DNA of 64,000 bases from Cercis canadensis (GCA_003255065.1 QAOA01007002.1:225670-289669); one strand, 5' to 3'; positions 44,862-57,218 are shown, numbered from the stretch's first letter. Numbers and translations are program-made. Notes: a model not told the origin generated them from the sequence alone.

Positions 44862-45152
44862 TTCCAAAATTTGGCTCAAGAAAGGTTCTTCAAACATGTA
44901 AAGTGGTGGAAGAATGACTTTATAGATACTTTGCTTGCTATTCTGAAACAGTTCACTTAGCATGAGCATTGTGATATTTTCTAAGAGGTGATTGATTCAG
45001 AGGTTATAGAATCTCTATCAGAGAAAAATCTGAACTTTTTCAATTGGATGAATGCTTTGAAAGAACATCCTTTGATGAAGGACACCTTGCCTCCTCATGA
45101 CAAGTTGGTAGCCAAGATGAAAGAGATGTTTCTTCAGTCACCTAGAGTTTGA
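44862..45152 (+). pseudogene. Gene-like fragment inside the MULE (unidentified)
   Basis: One 97-codon frame with two internal stops reads FQNLAQERFFKHVKWWKNDF, then EVIDSEVIESLSEKNLNFFN and WMNALKEHPLMKDTLPPHDK, ending MKEMFLQSPRV. The composition and lack of low complexity suggest a former exon, but I do not recognise the family. It is probably a captured host fragment. Confidence 0.45.
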
Positions 45153-46106
45153 TCCTGCAAGTTCAAAATTAAATTTGTTTTCCTCTGTTACTAAAAACTG
45201 CAGCTGCTGCCTATGTATTATAAAAATATCACTCACACAGTGTAAATTATTTCTTGAATGTAGTGATTCTGCTGCCATGTTACCTTGGTATTTTGAAGTT
45301 GTTCTCCTGCTGGATGGGTTTTCAATAAAACTTAATATATTATTTGAATTTGATTCAGGCATGTTGATAAAAAATGTTATGGATTATCTCACTTTCATAA
45401 GCAAAGAATTTTGAGATTGGATATAAACTTAAAATAATAGAAAAAAAAAAAGTTACTGGTAAAAGAAAATGATTAATCAATATCAAGATTGATCGTTTGA
45501 ATTAGGAAGCTCTCTGTCTCTCTTTTTATGGGGTGGGTGGAAGCTGGATTTTTTAATTGATGTTGGCATTCAAGTCTTAAGTACAAAAGTTTTCAGTAAA
45601 GCTGCAATTTTTATGTTAGCACTAAGTAACTTTCATTGATGGTGATTTAAAAGCCCAAACAATTCCAGGCGAAAATTGGAAGATCAAATAATGGCGTCAA
45701 TGAAGATAAAATTACAAACTGCCATGAAACCATTCAATAGTTTATACTCTGTCAACTTGCCTATGGTCCTCGCACTGCTTAGTTGGTTCTTAAATTTTTG
45801 ATGCATTAAAAGAATTATACTCTAGTCAAATCAAAGGGGGAGTATGTATAAGCTGAAAACTCCAATGAATTCTTCAATAGTTCAATACATTAGTCCTCGT
45901 TCCACAGTGTGGAGGAAGTCAACTTCGTAATTAGCATCACAAATTGCTGTTCCAAAGAGAAATTTTTGGAATTAGGAATCTATTTGAACACTCAGGTATA
46001 TATTTGCCACAGAATTGACAGCACTTTGCCAACCCGCAGATCATGCGCCACAGCAAGCATTCTTGTTCTTTTCAGTCATGTTAAAATGCATATAAAGATA
46101 GTACAA

Positions 46107-46436
46107 TTAATGGAAGATCAAAGTAAGACAAGTGATGAAGTCATTATAATTGCCTAGCGCTGCTTCTATAGCATCTAGTTCTAATTTGCTTTTCTTCAGC
46201 TCTGCTTTAGCCATCTGATGATCAACCTCTATATTCTCCACCTTATTCTGTTGTGATGCCACCTGTTCCTTATGTGTCTTCTTGCGATTCATGGTTTCCT
46301 CGCCTAACTTGCTTTGCTTAATCTTTGCATGGGTCTTCTATATCCATTCAATATCAAAGCCAAAAGCCCCCATTTCATTCACTAAAGACTCGAATTCAGC
46401 TTTCCTTTCTTCTGTAAGATGTCTCCACCTTGCTCG
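46107..46436 (-). pseudogene. Coiled-coil gene fragment inside the MULE (unidentified)
   Basis: The minus-strand frame reads RWRHLTEERKAEFESLVNEM, GAFGFDIEWI, a stop, then KIKQSKLGEETMNRKKTHKE and a heptad-like stretch (VENIEVDHQMAKAELKKSKL). It is likely a piece of a coiled-coil plant protein. It runs opposite to the other gene-like piece in the element, consistent with capture from a different source. Confidence 0.45.
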
Positions 46437-48182
46437 AGAAGAGGAACATGCTCTTTCCTCACTGCCCCAATGTCTCTAAAAGCACCATATTCTTCTCCTG
46501 GAGCCATCAAAGTCACACAGTAGAGGAAATCAAAGGGTCAGCATCAGGTAGCAGAGCACTAATGCAAGGGAGAACGAGATGATAATGAAAGTAGAGGGCT
46601 CAAGTTAAGGACCCAGAATATGTACCTATGATGGAAACAGGTGTAGGAACACTAACATTTTGAGCCACTGATACTGAATTAGACAATCCTGCTGGAGCTT
46701 CACATAGTGAGAGTCCACATAATGGATATAAGGCACAAAAGATAAAGGCTACTAAGTTAATGGAGGTGCAGTGAAGTCATTCAACTAAAAGGAAAATAAC
46801 CATGCCATACTAAAATAATGAAAATAAATCCGCTACTTTGCAGGTAATTCCACAGTTGAAGTCATCAACAGGATGCTTGATCTTGCTGTCCATCAGAGGT
46901 TCTTGGCAAGAATCTTCCCACTGAATTGGCAAGTCCAAATCATCTCCATTTGCTTGTTGAGGTCAAAGCCAATTGGCATGTCTGATGGAGAAACTGCAAG
47001 AAACGCACTTAATTTGACTACATTGCTACTGCTTTTTTATCCTTTTCTTGTAAAATAAAATCCTCATTCGAAGTGTAGGAATTATCACATAAAAAGGCGG
47101 TTACTTGAAAATTTTGAAATTTGCATTTCTTGGAGCCAAATAAGCAATGGTTACTGAAAAGAAACTCTATTCAGTATATAACATGGAGGCTTAAATTTCA
47201 ATAGAAGGTTAAAAACCAAAATGAATAGAATCAAATCTACATGAATCAAATCTCAAAAGAACAAAAAATAGTCCACATGGAAAAAAGACAAGCATGTGAT
47301 TTTATGGGGTCATTAAGGGCGATCCTCAGAAAATTAACACAACTTGTAGACAACCCACTTTAATAGTTTATTTAACCACATCTACTCATAATTCAAATCT
47401 CTTCCTATGAGAATATATCTGAGATATAAGTGACAAAATTTTGCAGGGCTTAATATCATTTTTTTCCATCCATTATAATCCCATTAATCAATACGTATCA
47501 TGTTGCCAAACATTAACCAGATTTAGCTTCAGATGGGCATTGGTTGGACATAATTCATCCTTGATCATGATGAAAAATTTGCATTTGGGGCTAAACCAAC
47601 ATCCAACACAGACTGAACTCACCCTTTTCCATTTATCACTTTTTATTTCCAAACACTTTTTAAATAAATCCATTTATAATTGTAGAACTCGTACTTAAGA
47701 AATTAATTTACAAAGGAATTACCCTATACTAAATTTAATTGAATCCAAACACGTATATAACCTTTTGAATCAGGCACTTTCTGCTTTATACAGGCACCTG
47801 GACAAAAGTCAAAAAGTAACATTCCAAACTACAGAGGCATAAAAGTTAGCAGGAAATGGTATGCATAACCACGGAAGATAGAAAAAAACCTCACTTGTGC
47901 CTTTGGGTTTGTCTCCTTCCTTTCAGACCGCGTCTGTGTCCTCTACTTCAGTGCTTTGGGGCTTAGGGTTCAAAAATGCTCATTCTCGCAATTACACCCA
48001 TAAATGTAAAGGGACAAGACCGATTGAGAAACTCAGACAGGGAAAACACCGATCGAAAGAGTCAGTAAGTGAAATCCAGCAGTGGGTATGCTGATTTCGC
48101 ACAGGAAATGGTCTTAGGGTTAGAAAAGGAGTGTTGCAAAAAATCTCCCCCCAAGGTCGCGATGAAATCCTCTCATTTGCGC

Positions 48183-48491
48183 TTCTGTCACTACGACGCC
48201 GTTTTCAGCTTCAGCAAATGGTCTTCTAGATTTAAAACGACGACATTTTGTGTCTACATGCCAACTGAAGCCCCCAATTATCATGTCAATATGTCACTTC
48301 ATCAATTAACAGATACATAAGCAATTAACGTGCCATGTGACATTTTTCATTAAGTGTGACAAACGAACCCTAGCAGAAAATTGATTTGGCAGACGAAATA
48401 TAAAATCACTGACCAATTTATCACTGAAAATTTTTAAATGACGAATTTGATAGTAAATGTATTTTTCAAGAACTAAAAAAGTGTTTTACTC
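48183..48491 (-). repeat. MULE terminal inverted repeat, right
   Basis: Inverted copy of 43105-43413, followed by TAAGAACTA at 48492-48500. Confidence 0.85.
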
Positions 48492-48500
48492 TAAGAACTA
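48492..48500. repeat. Target-site duplication TAAGAACTA (right) of the 5.4 kb MULE
   Basis: Matches 43096-43104 exactly. Confidence 0.9.
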
Positions 48501-48518
48501 CATATAAAGCAAATATTT

Positions 48519-48519
<1 letters not shown>

Positions 48520-48555
<36 letters not shown>
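48520..48555. repeat. A36 homopolymer
   Basis: An uninterrupted run of about 36 A in what was an intron of the RDR gene. It lies close to the contig break at 48631 and may have contributed to it. Confidence 0.8.
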
Positions 48556-48557
<2 letters not shown>

Positions 48558-48631
48558 AGTAGAGGATGAGTCTAAAACTTTAAAAGGAATCAAATAGTGC
48601 ATATTTCATAAGATTATAATAAATGTCAGAN

Positions 48632-49012
48632 CAGAAGGATGCATGAAGAATGGACTGGAAAAATCATCCATGGGAATTGACGCCATTGATGATCAATGAA
48701 GAAGCAAGGAAGGAAAAAAAATTTTCAGAAGGAAGGATGTCCAGGAATCGAGCCAGGTTCAGAGAATTTGCATTCTCTGCTCTGATACCATATTGCAATC
48801 TTGCAGAAGAATAATGTTTTCTTATTACTGAAAAACTGAATCAGCCAATCATGGCATTTACAATATATATAGCAGTAACTGAATGTATATCAGTAACTGA
48901 ATGTTGCATTAATCGAGGCATGCAAACTAACTGCATGATTCCTAATGCTGAGCTGGCTAACTGACTAAGCCTAACTAACTATTTCATTAAGTTAACGTGT
49001 AAGGCTAATACA
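48632..49012 (-). mobile_element. Copia 5' end fragment (gag start, primer site, LTR)
   Basis: Nearly identical to 55186-55577: the first codons of gag, a leader, the primer site TGGTATCAGAGC (complement at about 48779-48790) and an LTR (48794-49012, 219 bp). It begins right after the unknown base at 48631, so the rest of this copy is cut off by a contig end. Flanking bases after the LTR differ from those of the other copy, so it may be a second insertion or a misplaced end. Confidence 0.75.
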
Positions 49013-49327
49013 AGTGTAGCTTGTGCAACATAGCTAGGCCGATTTCCCAACAACTGAAAAAAATTGGGTTCCCAACACTCACCTGCCCCCAGGCACATCT
49101 AAAAGCTACATTAACAGAATTAACAAAGAAAGTTCTTAAGTCTTCAATTTGCATTAAAGAATGTTTGCTTTGTCATGTCAAACTACAGTCTCAGTATCCC
49201 TGTTCATCTACTCTACAATAAGTTTATTAAATAAATTTTATGACCATCAACGCAACTGTCACGCTCAAATAGCTGAAAATTATTTTAAAACCCAAGATGC
49301 CATTTGTAAAGAACATTAATTGAAGAC

Positions 49328-50586
49328 ATGAGCGACGTAAGTGAGGAACGAGAACGTGTGACCACGGCGGTGGGTAAGGGAGTAGTGGAGGATGCCCTCC
49401 GTGCTCGGAGTGTGAAAAAGATGAAAGGCGGGGGGAAAGACTTTGATGGCTCTTCTTCTATGCCAGCTTCCTATGACATGATAACGCAGGAGGGCATGGA
49501 AGTAGGAACCCATGCAGACGTTCGACTATCGTATAAGCATACCCTCATGGGAGGTTTGCCTCCTTCTGAGTTTGAAGAAATGGGTGTTGACAGAAATGAG
49601 GAGGAAGAAGATGACCTTGATGACAACCTTTTCACGGACGACGAGGAGAAAGAAAACTGCAATATCTCTTCTGCGAGTGCAACAAGGATTAAGGTGTCCT
49701 ACCAGGCAGAGGATCCTCTATGCCCTATGATTGAGCTGTCTTCTAGAGAACGTGAGAGGATCAGGAGGCCATGGAAGAAGTGTTTGATTATCAAGCTACT
49801 AGGAAAGAGGGTTGGATTCCATTTCCTGGAAAAGAAACTTAAACAACTATGGCTGTTAAAGGGCATCATGACCATCATTGATTTAGGAAATGATTTCTTC
49901 TTGGTTAAGTTTAGCACAGAGCAAGATTATGAATTTGCATTATCAGGGGGTCCTTGGATGATATTTGATCACTACTTAACCATAAGAGAATGGCAACCAA
50001 ATTTCAACCCTTTCTCCACCTCCATTGGTTCGGTAATGGTTTGGGTGAGATTCCCAGGAATAGCCATGGAGTATTACGACAGAGAGATATTAGAGACCTT
50101 AGGGAACTGCGTTGGCAGAACTATCAAAGTAGACACACATACTTTCCTTCAGGCAAGGGGGAAGTTCGCTAGGATGTGCGTGGAGGTAGACCTAACGAAA
50201 CCTTTGCTGTCAAGGTTGTGTCTCGATGGCACGCCATGCTCTATAGAATACGAGGGTATTCATCTCATCTGTTTCCATTGTGGCAAATATGGCCACTTGA
50301 AAGAAGGCTGTTCTGATATCTCCAGCAGGCACCATGCGGAGACAAGGGTGGCTAGTGAGGTTGACGCGGTGGCCGGCGACGTTCAGGCAGAGAATACTGT
50401 GGTTGACAGTAAGTTTGGGCCTTGGATGTTGGTGCAGAAACCAAAGCGGGTTAGGCGTGAGAAAGGGAGAGATTTGGGGAGTCAGAATAGAGATGGAGGC
50501 GGTTTTTCAGGGGAGCAAAATCAGGGGAGTATAGGCAAGGCGAGGGGTTCACGTTATGCTACTCTTGGTGAAGAAAATGGGAGGTT
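49328..50586 (+). CDS. LINE ORF1 protein (DUF4283, CCHC zinc knuckle), cut by a gap
   Basis: An open frame from ATG 49328 into the N block, about 420 residues visible. It has an acidic N-terminus (NEEEEDDLDDNLFTDDEEKE), then the DUF4283 domain (RPWKKCLIIKLLGKRVGFHF ... LVKFSTEQDYEFALSGGPWM and WVRFPGIAMEYYD) and a zinc knuckle CFHCGKYGHLKEGC near residues 316-329. This is the nucleic-acid-binding first protein of plant L1-type LINEs, which packages its own RNA. No stops in the visible part, so this copy may be young. ORF2 would follow to the right, in or beyond the gap. Confidence 0.8.
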
Positions 50587-51263
50587 NNNNNNNNNNNNNN
50601 NNNNNNNNNNNNNNNNNNNNNNNNNNNNNNNNNNNNNNNNNNNNNNNNNNNNNNNNNNNNNNNNNNNNNNNNNNNNNNNNNNNNNNNNNNNNNNNNNNNN
50701 NNNNNNNNNNNNNNNNNNNNNNNNNNNNNNNNNNNNNNNNNNNNNNNNNNNNNNNNNNNNNNNNNNNNNNNNNNNNNNNNNNNNNNNNNNNNNNNNNNNN
50801 NNNNNNNNNNNNNNNNNNNNNNNNNNNNNNNNNNNNNNNNNNNNNNNNNNNNNNNNNNNNNNNNNNNNNNNNNNNNNNNNNNNNNNNNNNNNNNNNNNNN
50901 NNNNNNNNNNNNNNNNNNNNNNNNNNNNNNNNNNNNNNNNNNNNNNNNNNNNNNNNNNNNNNNNNNNNNNNNNNNNNNNNNNNNNNNNNNNNNNNNNNNN
51001 NNNNNNNNNNNNNNNNNNNNNNNNNNNNNNNNNNNNNNNNNNNNNNNNNNNNNNNNNNNNNNNNNNNNNNNNNNNNNNNNNNNNNNNNNNNNNNNNNNNN
51101 NNNNNNNNNNNNNNNNNNNNNNNNNNNNNNNNNNNNNNNNNNNNNNNNNNNNNNNNNNNNNNNNNNNNNNNNNNNNNNNNNNNNNNNNNNNNNNNNNNNN
51201 NNNNNNNNNNNNNNNNNNNNNNNNNNNNNNNNNNNNNNNNNNNNNNNNNNNNNNNNNNNNNNN
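50587..51263. other. Assembly gap, 677 N
   Basis: Run of N. Frames crossing it are meaningless. A plus-strand LINE enters it from the left and a minus-strand Copia frame from the right, so at least one element boundary, and probably the Copia 3' LTR, lies inside. Confidence 0.98.
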
Positions 51264-54200
51264 CCAAGGAAGACACAGTAGCCTGTGGTGGATCTTCTGG
51301 TGTCTAAGCAGCTACCCCAGTCAGCATCTGCAAAAGCAGTGAGACGTAAGGGAGAAGTGGCAGAGAAAAGAAGCCCTTGGCCTGGTGCTGACTTCAAATA
51401 CTGCAAGACATGATGCACCGCATGTAAGTGAGGCTGCCTAGGCTGTGACATGAACTGACTGAGCTTGTTTACTGCATAACAGATGTCTGGTCTGGAGACA
51501 GTGAGGTACATGAGTCTCCCAATGAGGCGTCTGTACAAAGAGGCATTAGGGAGCAAGTCACCATGGGAGGCAGTGAGTTTCAAGCTAGGATCCATAGGGA
51601 GCAAGACAGGTTTAGCAGCAGAAAAACCAGTGTCCTCTAATAACTGAAGAGTGTATTTGCGTTGAGACAAATGAATGCCCTTGGTAGACTTTGCTATCTC
51701 TAAACCCAAGAAGTACTTCAGATCACCAAGAACTTTTAGTTTGAAAAGCTTCTGAAGCAATTGCTGAATGTGGTGAATAGCAGAAGGACTAGGGCCAGCC
51801 AGGATAATATCATCCACATAGACTAAGAGGATGACTAGATTGATTCCTTTGCCAATAAAAAAAAAAGAATAATCTGTATGGGATTGAGAGAAGCCATGAG
51901 TAAGCAATGTAGTAGAGAATTTGTGAAACCATTGTCTAGAAGCTTGGCGTAGGCCATAAAGGGACTTGGCGAGTTTGCATACTAGATTCTGACCTTGCAC
52001 AGGATAGCCAAGGGGAAGTTGCATATAAACTTCCTCAAACAGGTCCCCATTTAAGAAAGCGTTATTAATATCCAGTTGGACCATGGACCACTGTTTCACA
52101 GCAGCAACTGAGAGGAGAAAACGAACAGTAGTGATCTTGGCCACAGGGGAGAAGGTGTCCAAGAAATCTATCCCAGCCTGCTGAGTGTAACCTTTGGCAA
52201 CAAGTCTAGCCTTGTATCTGTCCAAGGTACCATCAGCTTTATATTTAACCTTGTAAAGCCACCTGCAGCCAATGGCACGTTTGCCAGGAGGAAGAGGAAC
52301 TATGTGCCAAGTCTGATTAGCTTCCAAAGCATCAAGTTCTTCCTTCATGGCAGTTTGCCATTCTTTATAACGCACAGCTTGGTGGTAGAACTGTGGCTCA
52401 TAGATGCTAGAGACCTGGTTGATGAAGTCACTATAAGAACTGGAGAGCCTGTCATAGCAGATGCCATTGTGGATAGGGTGCCTGGCTGTGGAGGAGGCAG
52501 TAGAGCAAATGTAATCATTGAGGTAGGTTGGAGGTTTTAGGGTCCTGGTAGTCCTGCGCATAGGGCTAATAGGGGTGATCTCACTGAGGGGCTGAGGGGA
52601 AGCAGCAGAAGGTGCACCAGAAGTGCTGGGAATGGAACCAGGAATACTGGATTGTGGTGAGGAGAGGGGTTCAGAATTACTGGATTGTGGTGAGGAGAGG
52701 GGTTCAGGTGGAGGAGCAACGGGATGGAGTGAATAGTCATGTTGAAAATTGGGAACTACAATGTGGCTGAAGATATCATCCGTAGCTGGGGAGTGAGGAA
52801 TGGCTTGAAAGGGAAATAGATGTTCATGAAAAGTGACATCTCTGGAGATCATGAACTGTTTTGTTTGGAGATTGTAGACTCTGTAACCTTTGTAGCCTAA
52901 GGGATAACCCATGAAGACTGCAGGCACTGCTCGCGCTGTGAATTTTGTTCTTGTGGGAGGAACAGTGGCTACAAAACATAGGCAGCCAAAAACCTTGAAG
53001 GCATTGTAGTTGGGGAGTTGATCATAGAGCAACTGATAAGGAGATCTGTCTTGTAATAATGGTGAGGGAGTTCTATTGATGAGGAAGGCAGCAGTAGCAA
53101 GACAGTCTCCCCAGAAGTGAATAGGAATATTAGCTTGGAACATTAAAGCTCTAGCCACATTAAGTAAATGTTGGTGTTTCCTTTCGACCACTGAATTTTG
53201 TTCAGGTCGATAAGCACAGGAAAATTGATGCAGGGTACCTTGTTGCTGTAGGAAAGTGGTGAGAGCAAGTTCTTTGGCATTATCTGATCGAAGTTTCTTA
53301 ATTGTCTTGCCAAATTGAGTTTTGACCATAGTAAAGAAATTGACAATAGAAACAGAAGCTTCTGCTTTGTTTGCCAGCATGTATACCCAAGTGAAACGAG
53401 TGCAATCATCAACAATTGTTAAGAAGTATCTCTTGCCATCATAAGTGCAATGAGGGTAAGGACCCCAGATATCACAATGAATTAAGTCAAAAGAAGACTG
53501 TGACAGATGATTATGAGATGTAAATGACAAGCGGCGAAATTTAGATAGAGGACAGATTTGACAAGTGCTAGATGAATATGTAGAAGGACAAGTAAAAGGA
53601 ATTGTATTACTCATGATTTTCAACACTTTGTCAGAAAGATGACCTAGTCTAGCATGCCACAGAGTGGCATTACTGAATTTATTGAAAGAGCAATCAGCAT
53701 CTGATACATGTGCTGTTAATGCAGAATGCAAATTACAAATGATAGGTTTTGAAGGGGAATGAAAAACTATATCAGACGTGCCTTGTGCATCATGCTTGTG
53801 AACTTTGTATATGTATAATCCCTGGCACACATTACCCTTGCCAATCATCTTCGATTGTTTGAGGTCCTGGATGTGAAAGGAATTACCATAAAAAGACACA
53901 AGATAAGTGGATTTTTGAAGCAAAGCAGATACTGATATGAGATTGACTCGAAATTGTGGAATATAAAGCACATTATGAAGAATGAAATTTGGAGCTAACT
54001 GAACACTCCCTATAGCAGTGACAGAAATTTTGCAATTATTTGGTAAAGTGACAAAACGATTATGTAATGGTTTGTGTGTGGTAAAGTGTTTGAGAGAACA
54101 AGAAACATGTGATGTGGCTCCTGAATCTAGTATCCAAGAGTCAGGATCTTTATTAAAGGTGAGAGTGTTGGATGAAAGAATAATACCAGCTGAGGCTTGG

Positions 54201-55240
54201 TTGATGGAGGTATCCATATCAGGGATTGCTGCTTGTGATATCTGAGTTTGAAGGAGATGTATCAATTGTTGATATTGCTGAGTAGTCATCTGGAAGGAAT
54301 TACTATTTGATGGATTCACAAGTGGTGAAGTGTGGTTTGATTCTTCCGCAGGCAGGAGAGACATGTGATTCACATTGCCTGCTTGCTTTCCTTTCTTGTA
54401 TCCTGGAGGATAACCATGAAGTTTGTAGCATTTTTCTTTCACATGTCCGAGCATGCCACAGTGAGCACACATAGGTCTGTCCTTCTTTCCATTTCTGAAT
54501 CTGCCATCTGAGTTAGATTGATGCAGACGACCATTCATGGCATAGGCCATATGCTCACCTGATGGAGGAGGTAGGCTCATCAATCTCTGTCTTTCTTCTT
54601 GAACAATAAGGGAGAAAACCTTGTTAACAGGAGGAAGGGGATCCATCAGAAGGATCTGTCCCCGCACATGTGAGAAAACTTCATTTAGGCCCATGAGGAA
54701 ACAAAGCACATACTCATGGTGCAGATGATCCAGCAAAGGTTTTGCACCTCCACAAGTGCAGGAGTGAATTGGACGATATTCACCTATTTCTTCCCAAATA
54801 CCTTTCAGTTGTGTGAAGTATTGGGCCACTGATAAGGATCCTTGTGTGAGGTTGATCAATTCCTTCTTAAGCTGGAAGATTCTGGGGCCATTCTGTTGTT
54901 GGAATCGTTCTTGCAGATCAAGCCAAATATCTGCTGCTGTGGAAGAGTAAATCACACTTGCAGTGATTTCTTTTGAGATGGAGTTGAGGAGCCATGAAGC
55001 AACTACGTTGTTATTGCGCTGCCATGCTATGAAGCTTGAAGAATCAGATTCATCTGGTGGAGGTAAAGATCCATCCACAAATCCAAGCTTATTCTTAGCT
55101 ACGAGCGCCATCTTCATCGCACGACGCCAGGAGTTGTAGTTGTCTCCATTGAGTGCTTGAGAGACAAGAATCAACCCTGGAGAATCAGAAGGATGCATGA
55201 AGAATGGACTGGAAAAATCATCCATGGGAATTGACGCCAT
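51264..55240 (-). CDS. Copia gag-pol polyprotein, open, truncated by the gap
   Basis: About 1325 residues without a stop, from ATG 55240 (MASIPMDDFSSPFFMHPSDS). Order: gag (LNGDNYNSWRRAMKMAL near residue 35; retrotran_gag-like); zinc knuckle CAHCGMLGHVKEKC (about 258-271); protease WILDSGATSHV (about 370); GAG-pre-integrase HARLGHLS with CQIC; integrase with DLIHCDIWGPY and LRSDNAKEL; a Pro/Ser-rich linker; reverse transcriptase with LDINNAFLNGDL and LVYVDDIILAG; RNase H beginning TAFADADWGSCLDTRRSTTG at the gap edge. The missing part should be only the rest of RNase H. All catalytic motifs seen are intact. Confidence 0.92.
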
Positions 55241-55356
55241 TGATGATCAATGAAGGAGCAAGAAAAAAAATTTCAGAAGGCGATACTAGATGAAGAAGTA
55301 TGTCCAGGAATCGAGCCAGGTTCAGAGAATTTTCATTCTCTGCTCTGATACCATAT

Positions 55357-55577
55357 TGCAATCTTGCAGTAGAATAATATTTTCTTATTACAAAAAACTG
55401 AATGAGCCAATCATGGCCTTTTACAATATATATATATCAGTAACTGAATGTATATCAGTAACTGAATGTTGCATTAATCGAGGCATGCAAACTAACTGCA
55501 TGATTCCTAATGCTGAGCTGGCTAACTGACTAAGCCTAACTAACTAATTCATTAAGTTAACGTGTAAGGCTAATACA
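55357..55577 (-). repeat. Copia 5' LTR
   Basis: 221 bp with plus-strand edges TGCAATCTTGC and GGCTAATACA, matching 48794-49012. It contains a short tandem repeat, GTATATCAGTAACTGAAT. Confidence 0.75.
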
Positions 55578-57218
55578 AGTATCTAGAAGATGCAAAATAA
55601 ATACTTCGAATTTGCTAAGTTTTGTGTATGTGTATCATCATCATCATGATCTTCTGTTTAGTCATGACTCATACTATAGATAAATATTGATGTGGCAGTA
55701 CACATTTAATGATTTAGATAAGCTTTAAATTAAATACACGATTCAAATATTCACAACATGAATTATGTAATATGATTGGATCTAAATCCGTTTACTTTTA
55801 TTTAGGTGGCAAAGATTAATAATAATGAGGTTTAATGAGATATATAATGACAATAATAACAAACTTAAAATTAAATGTTCTTATTTGAATTTTTGGCTAT
55901 ACAATCACATATTTTATCATTTTTTTTATTTTGCATAAAAATATATAAATAGAGGTTCTTTGTAGACCCACCAAGAGCATTCAGCAAATACTTTAACACA
56001 ACATTCAATGGCCTAACATCCAATTCATTTCAGATCACCATCCTTTTCGCTGCCCCCTCCTTTGTCTCTCCAATGAAAATTTTCCACGTTTAACTTAATT
56101 GCAATTTTCACTCTTTTCCATTATGAGACTGTATTTTTTTTTTTTTAAAAAAAAAAAGATGAATGCGATTTTTGATTCATGTTTCTGGGAGATTTTTCTG
56201 TTTATGATATTTTTGTTCATTATAGTAAATACTAACTCCGCCAAACAAGTAGCTGTAGGTAGCTAGAAATGTAAAATGATGTCAAACCAGCAAATATTAG
56301 TCATTGCATGTGACGGAAATTTATTTCTAAGTTAGATTAGGGGAGAAAAATTGGAACTGATATCATGCCAAGAACAGGGTAGGTGAAGGGTAATTAAAAA
56401 AACTAAACCTATACCTTCGAGATACAATGCTTATTTTTTGTTAGATTCTTATCAATATTATTAATGGTTTGTCTGATATATCATAGCATCTCCAATAGGC
56501 TCAGATTGTAATTCAAGACTCCAATCTGGGCATTGTTGAGTCCTACAATTATATGTCATGCTCCTTTAATCCTAGCCATACAATTATATTAAAACCTCAT
56601 GTTATTGGCAACAGCCAACAACGACTATGTTATATTCTTTTAATGCTAGCCATACAATTAAAGTAAAAATGTGAAACCTCATCCCCACTTTAAAAGGTTT
56701 TGGTAATAAAGCGAGTCATAATGGAGAGTTGAGGTAAGATTAGTCAAAGATTTTATTAAAAGAAATATTAATACTAGCTCCATTATTTTTTTCAATGCTA
56801 AAATCTTTTCTTATTAAGTTAGTATTCTAGTTTATATAAGGTTTCTACATTAGAAAAGTTGCCGTGTGGAAATATCCATAAGCATTTTTGTCTGCTAAAT
56901 GTAATTTGCATATGGCATTTTGTTTGTGGTATTGATATCACTTATAGTATTAAATAATTAATTCACTTTTATATTAATCACAAAATACATGACTTTGGTT
57001 TCTGAATCAGCAGATACATTTATATGATATGATATTTATTACAATTGAATGATAATAGATGTTATGATAAACAANATGGTATTAATACATTTAAATATAT
57101 TGTTCTAAAATAAATAACAACATCAAGATAATCTTGACAAATTGTCTAAATTAGAGCTTGTCTCCTTCATGTCTATATTTTCATATAAAATCTTTATTTC
57201 TGCATCATCAAAATCTTT
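55578..57218. other. AT-rich non-coding DNA
   Basis: No supported gene. A single unknown base at 57075 shows no flanking duplication. Confidence 0.55.

Larger units (their letters stand above)
43105..48491. mobile_element. Mutator-like element (MULE) with long TIRs; Pack-MULE candidate
   Basis: 5387 bp. Terminal inverted repeats of about 309 bp (43105-43413 and 48183-48491), starting GAGTAAAAC, with roughly 80 to 85 percent identity by eye, and a perfect 9-bp duplication TAAGAACTA. These are classic Mutator features. No MURA-type transposase frame is visible. The interior contains stretches that read like exons on opposite strands (44862-45152 plus, 46436-46107 minus), each with internal stops, as expected of captured and decayed gene pieces. 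Confidence 0.88.
51264..55577 (-). mobile_element. Copia LTR retrotransposon, 3' end lost in the gap
   Basis: On the minus strand: LTR 55577-55357 (221 bp), primer site TGGTATCAGAGC at about 55353-55342, leader, then one open gag-pol frame from 55240 to the gap edge. The 3' LTR is not visible. The uninterrupted frame suggests recent activity. Domain order with integrase before reverse transcriptase is diagnostic of Copia. Confidence 0.9.

Noticed and set aside
49328..51307. A 659-codon plus-strand frame, and a 1563-codon minus-strand frame down to 50549, crossing the N block
   Set aside because: N codons are read as unknown residues, so frames run through the gap by default. Only 49328-50586 (LINE ORF1) and 51264-55240 (Copia) are real sequence.
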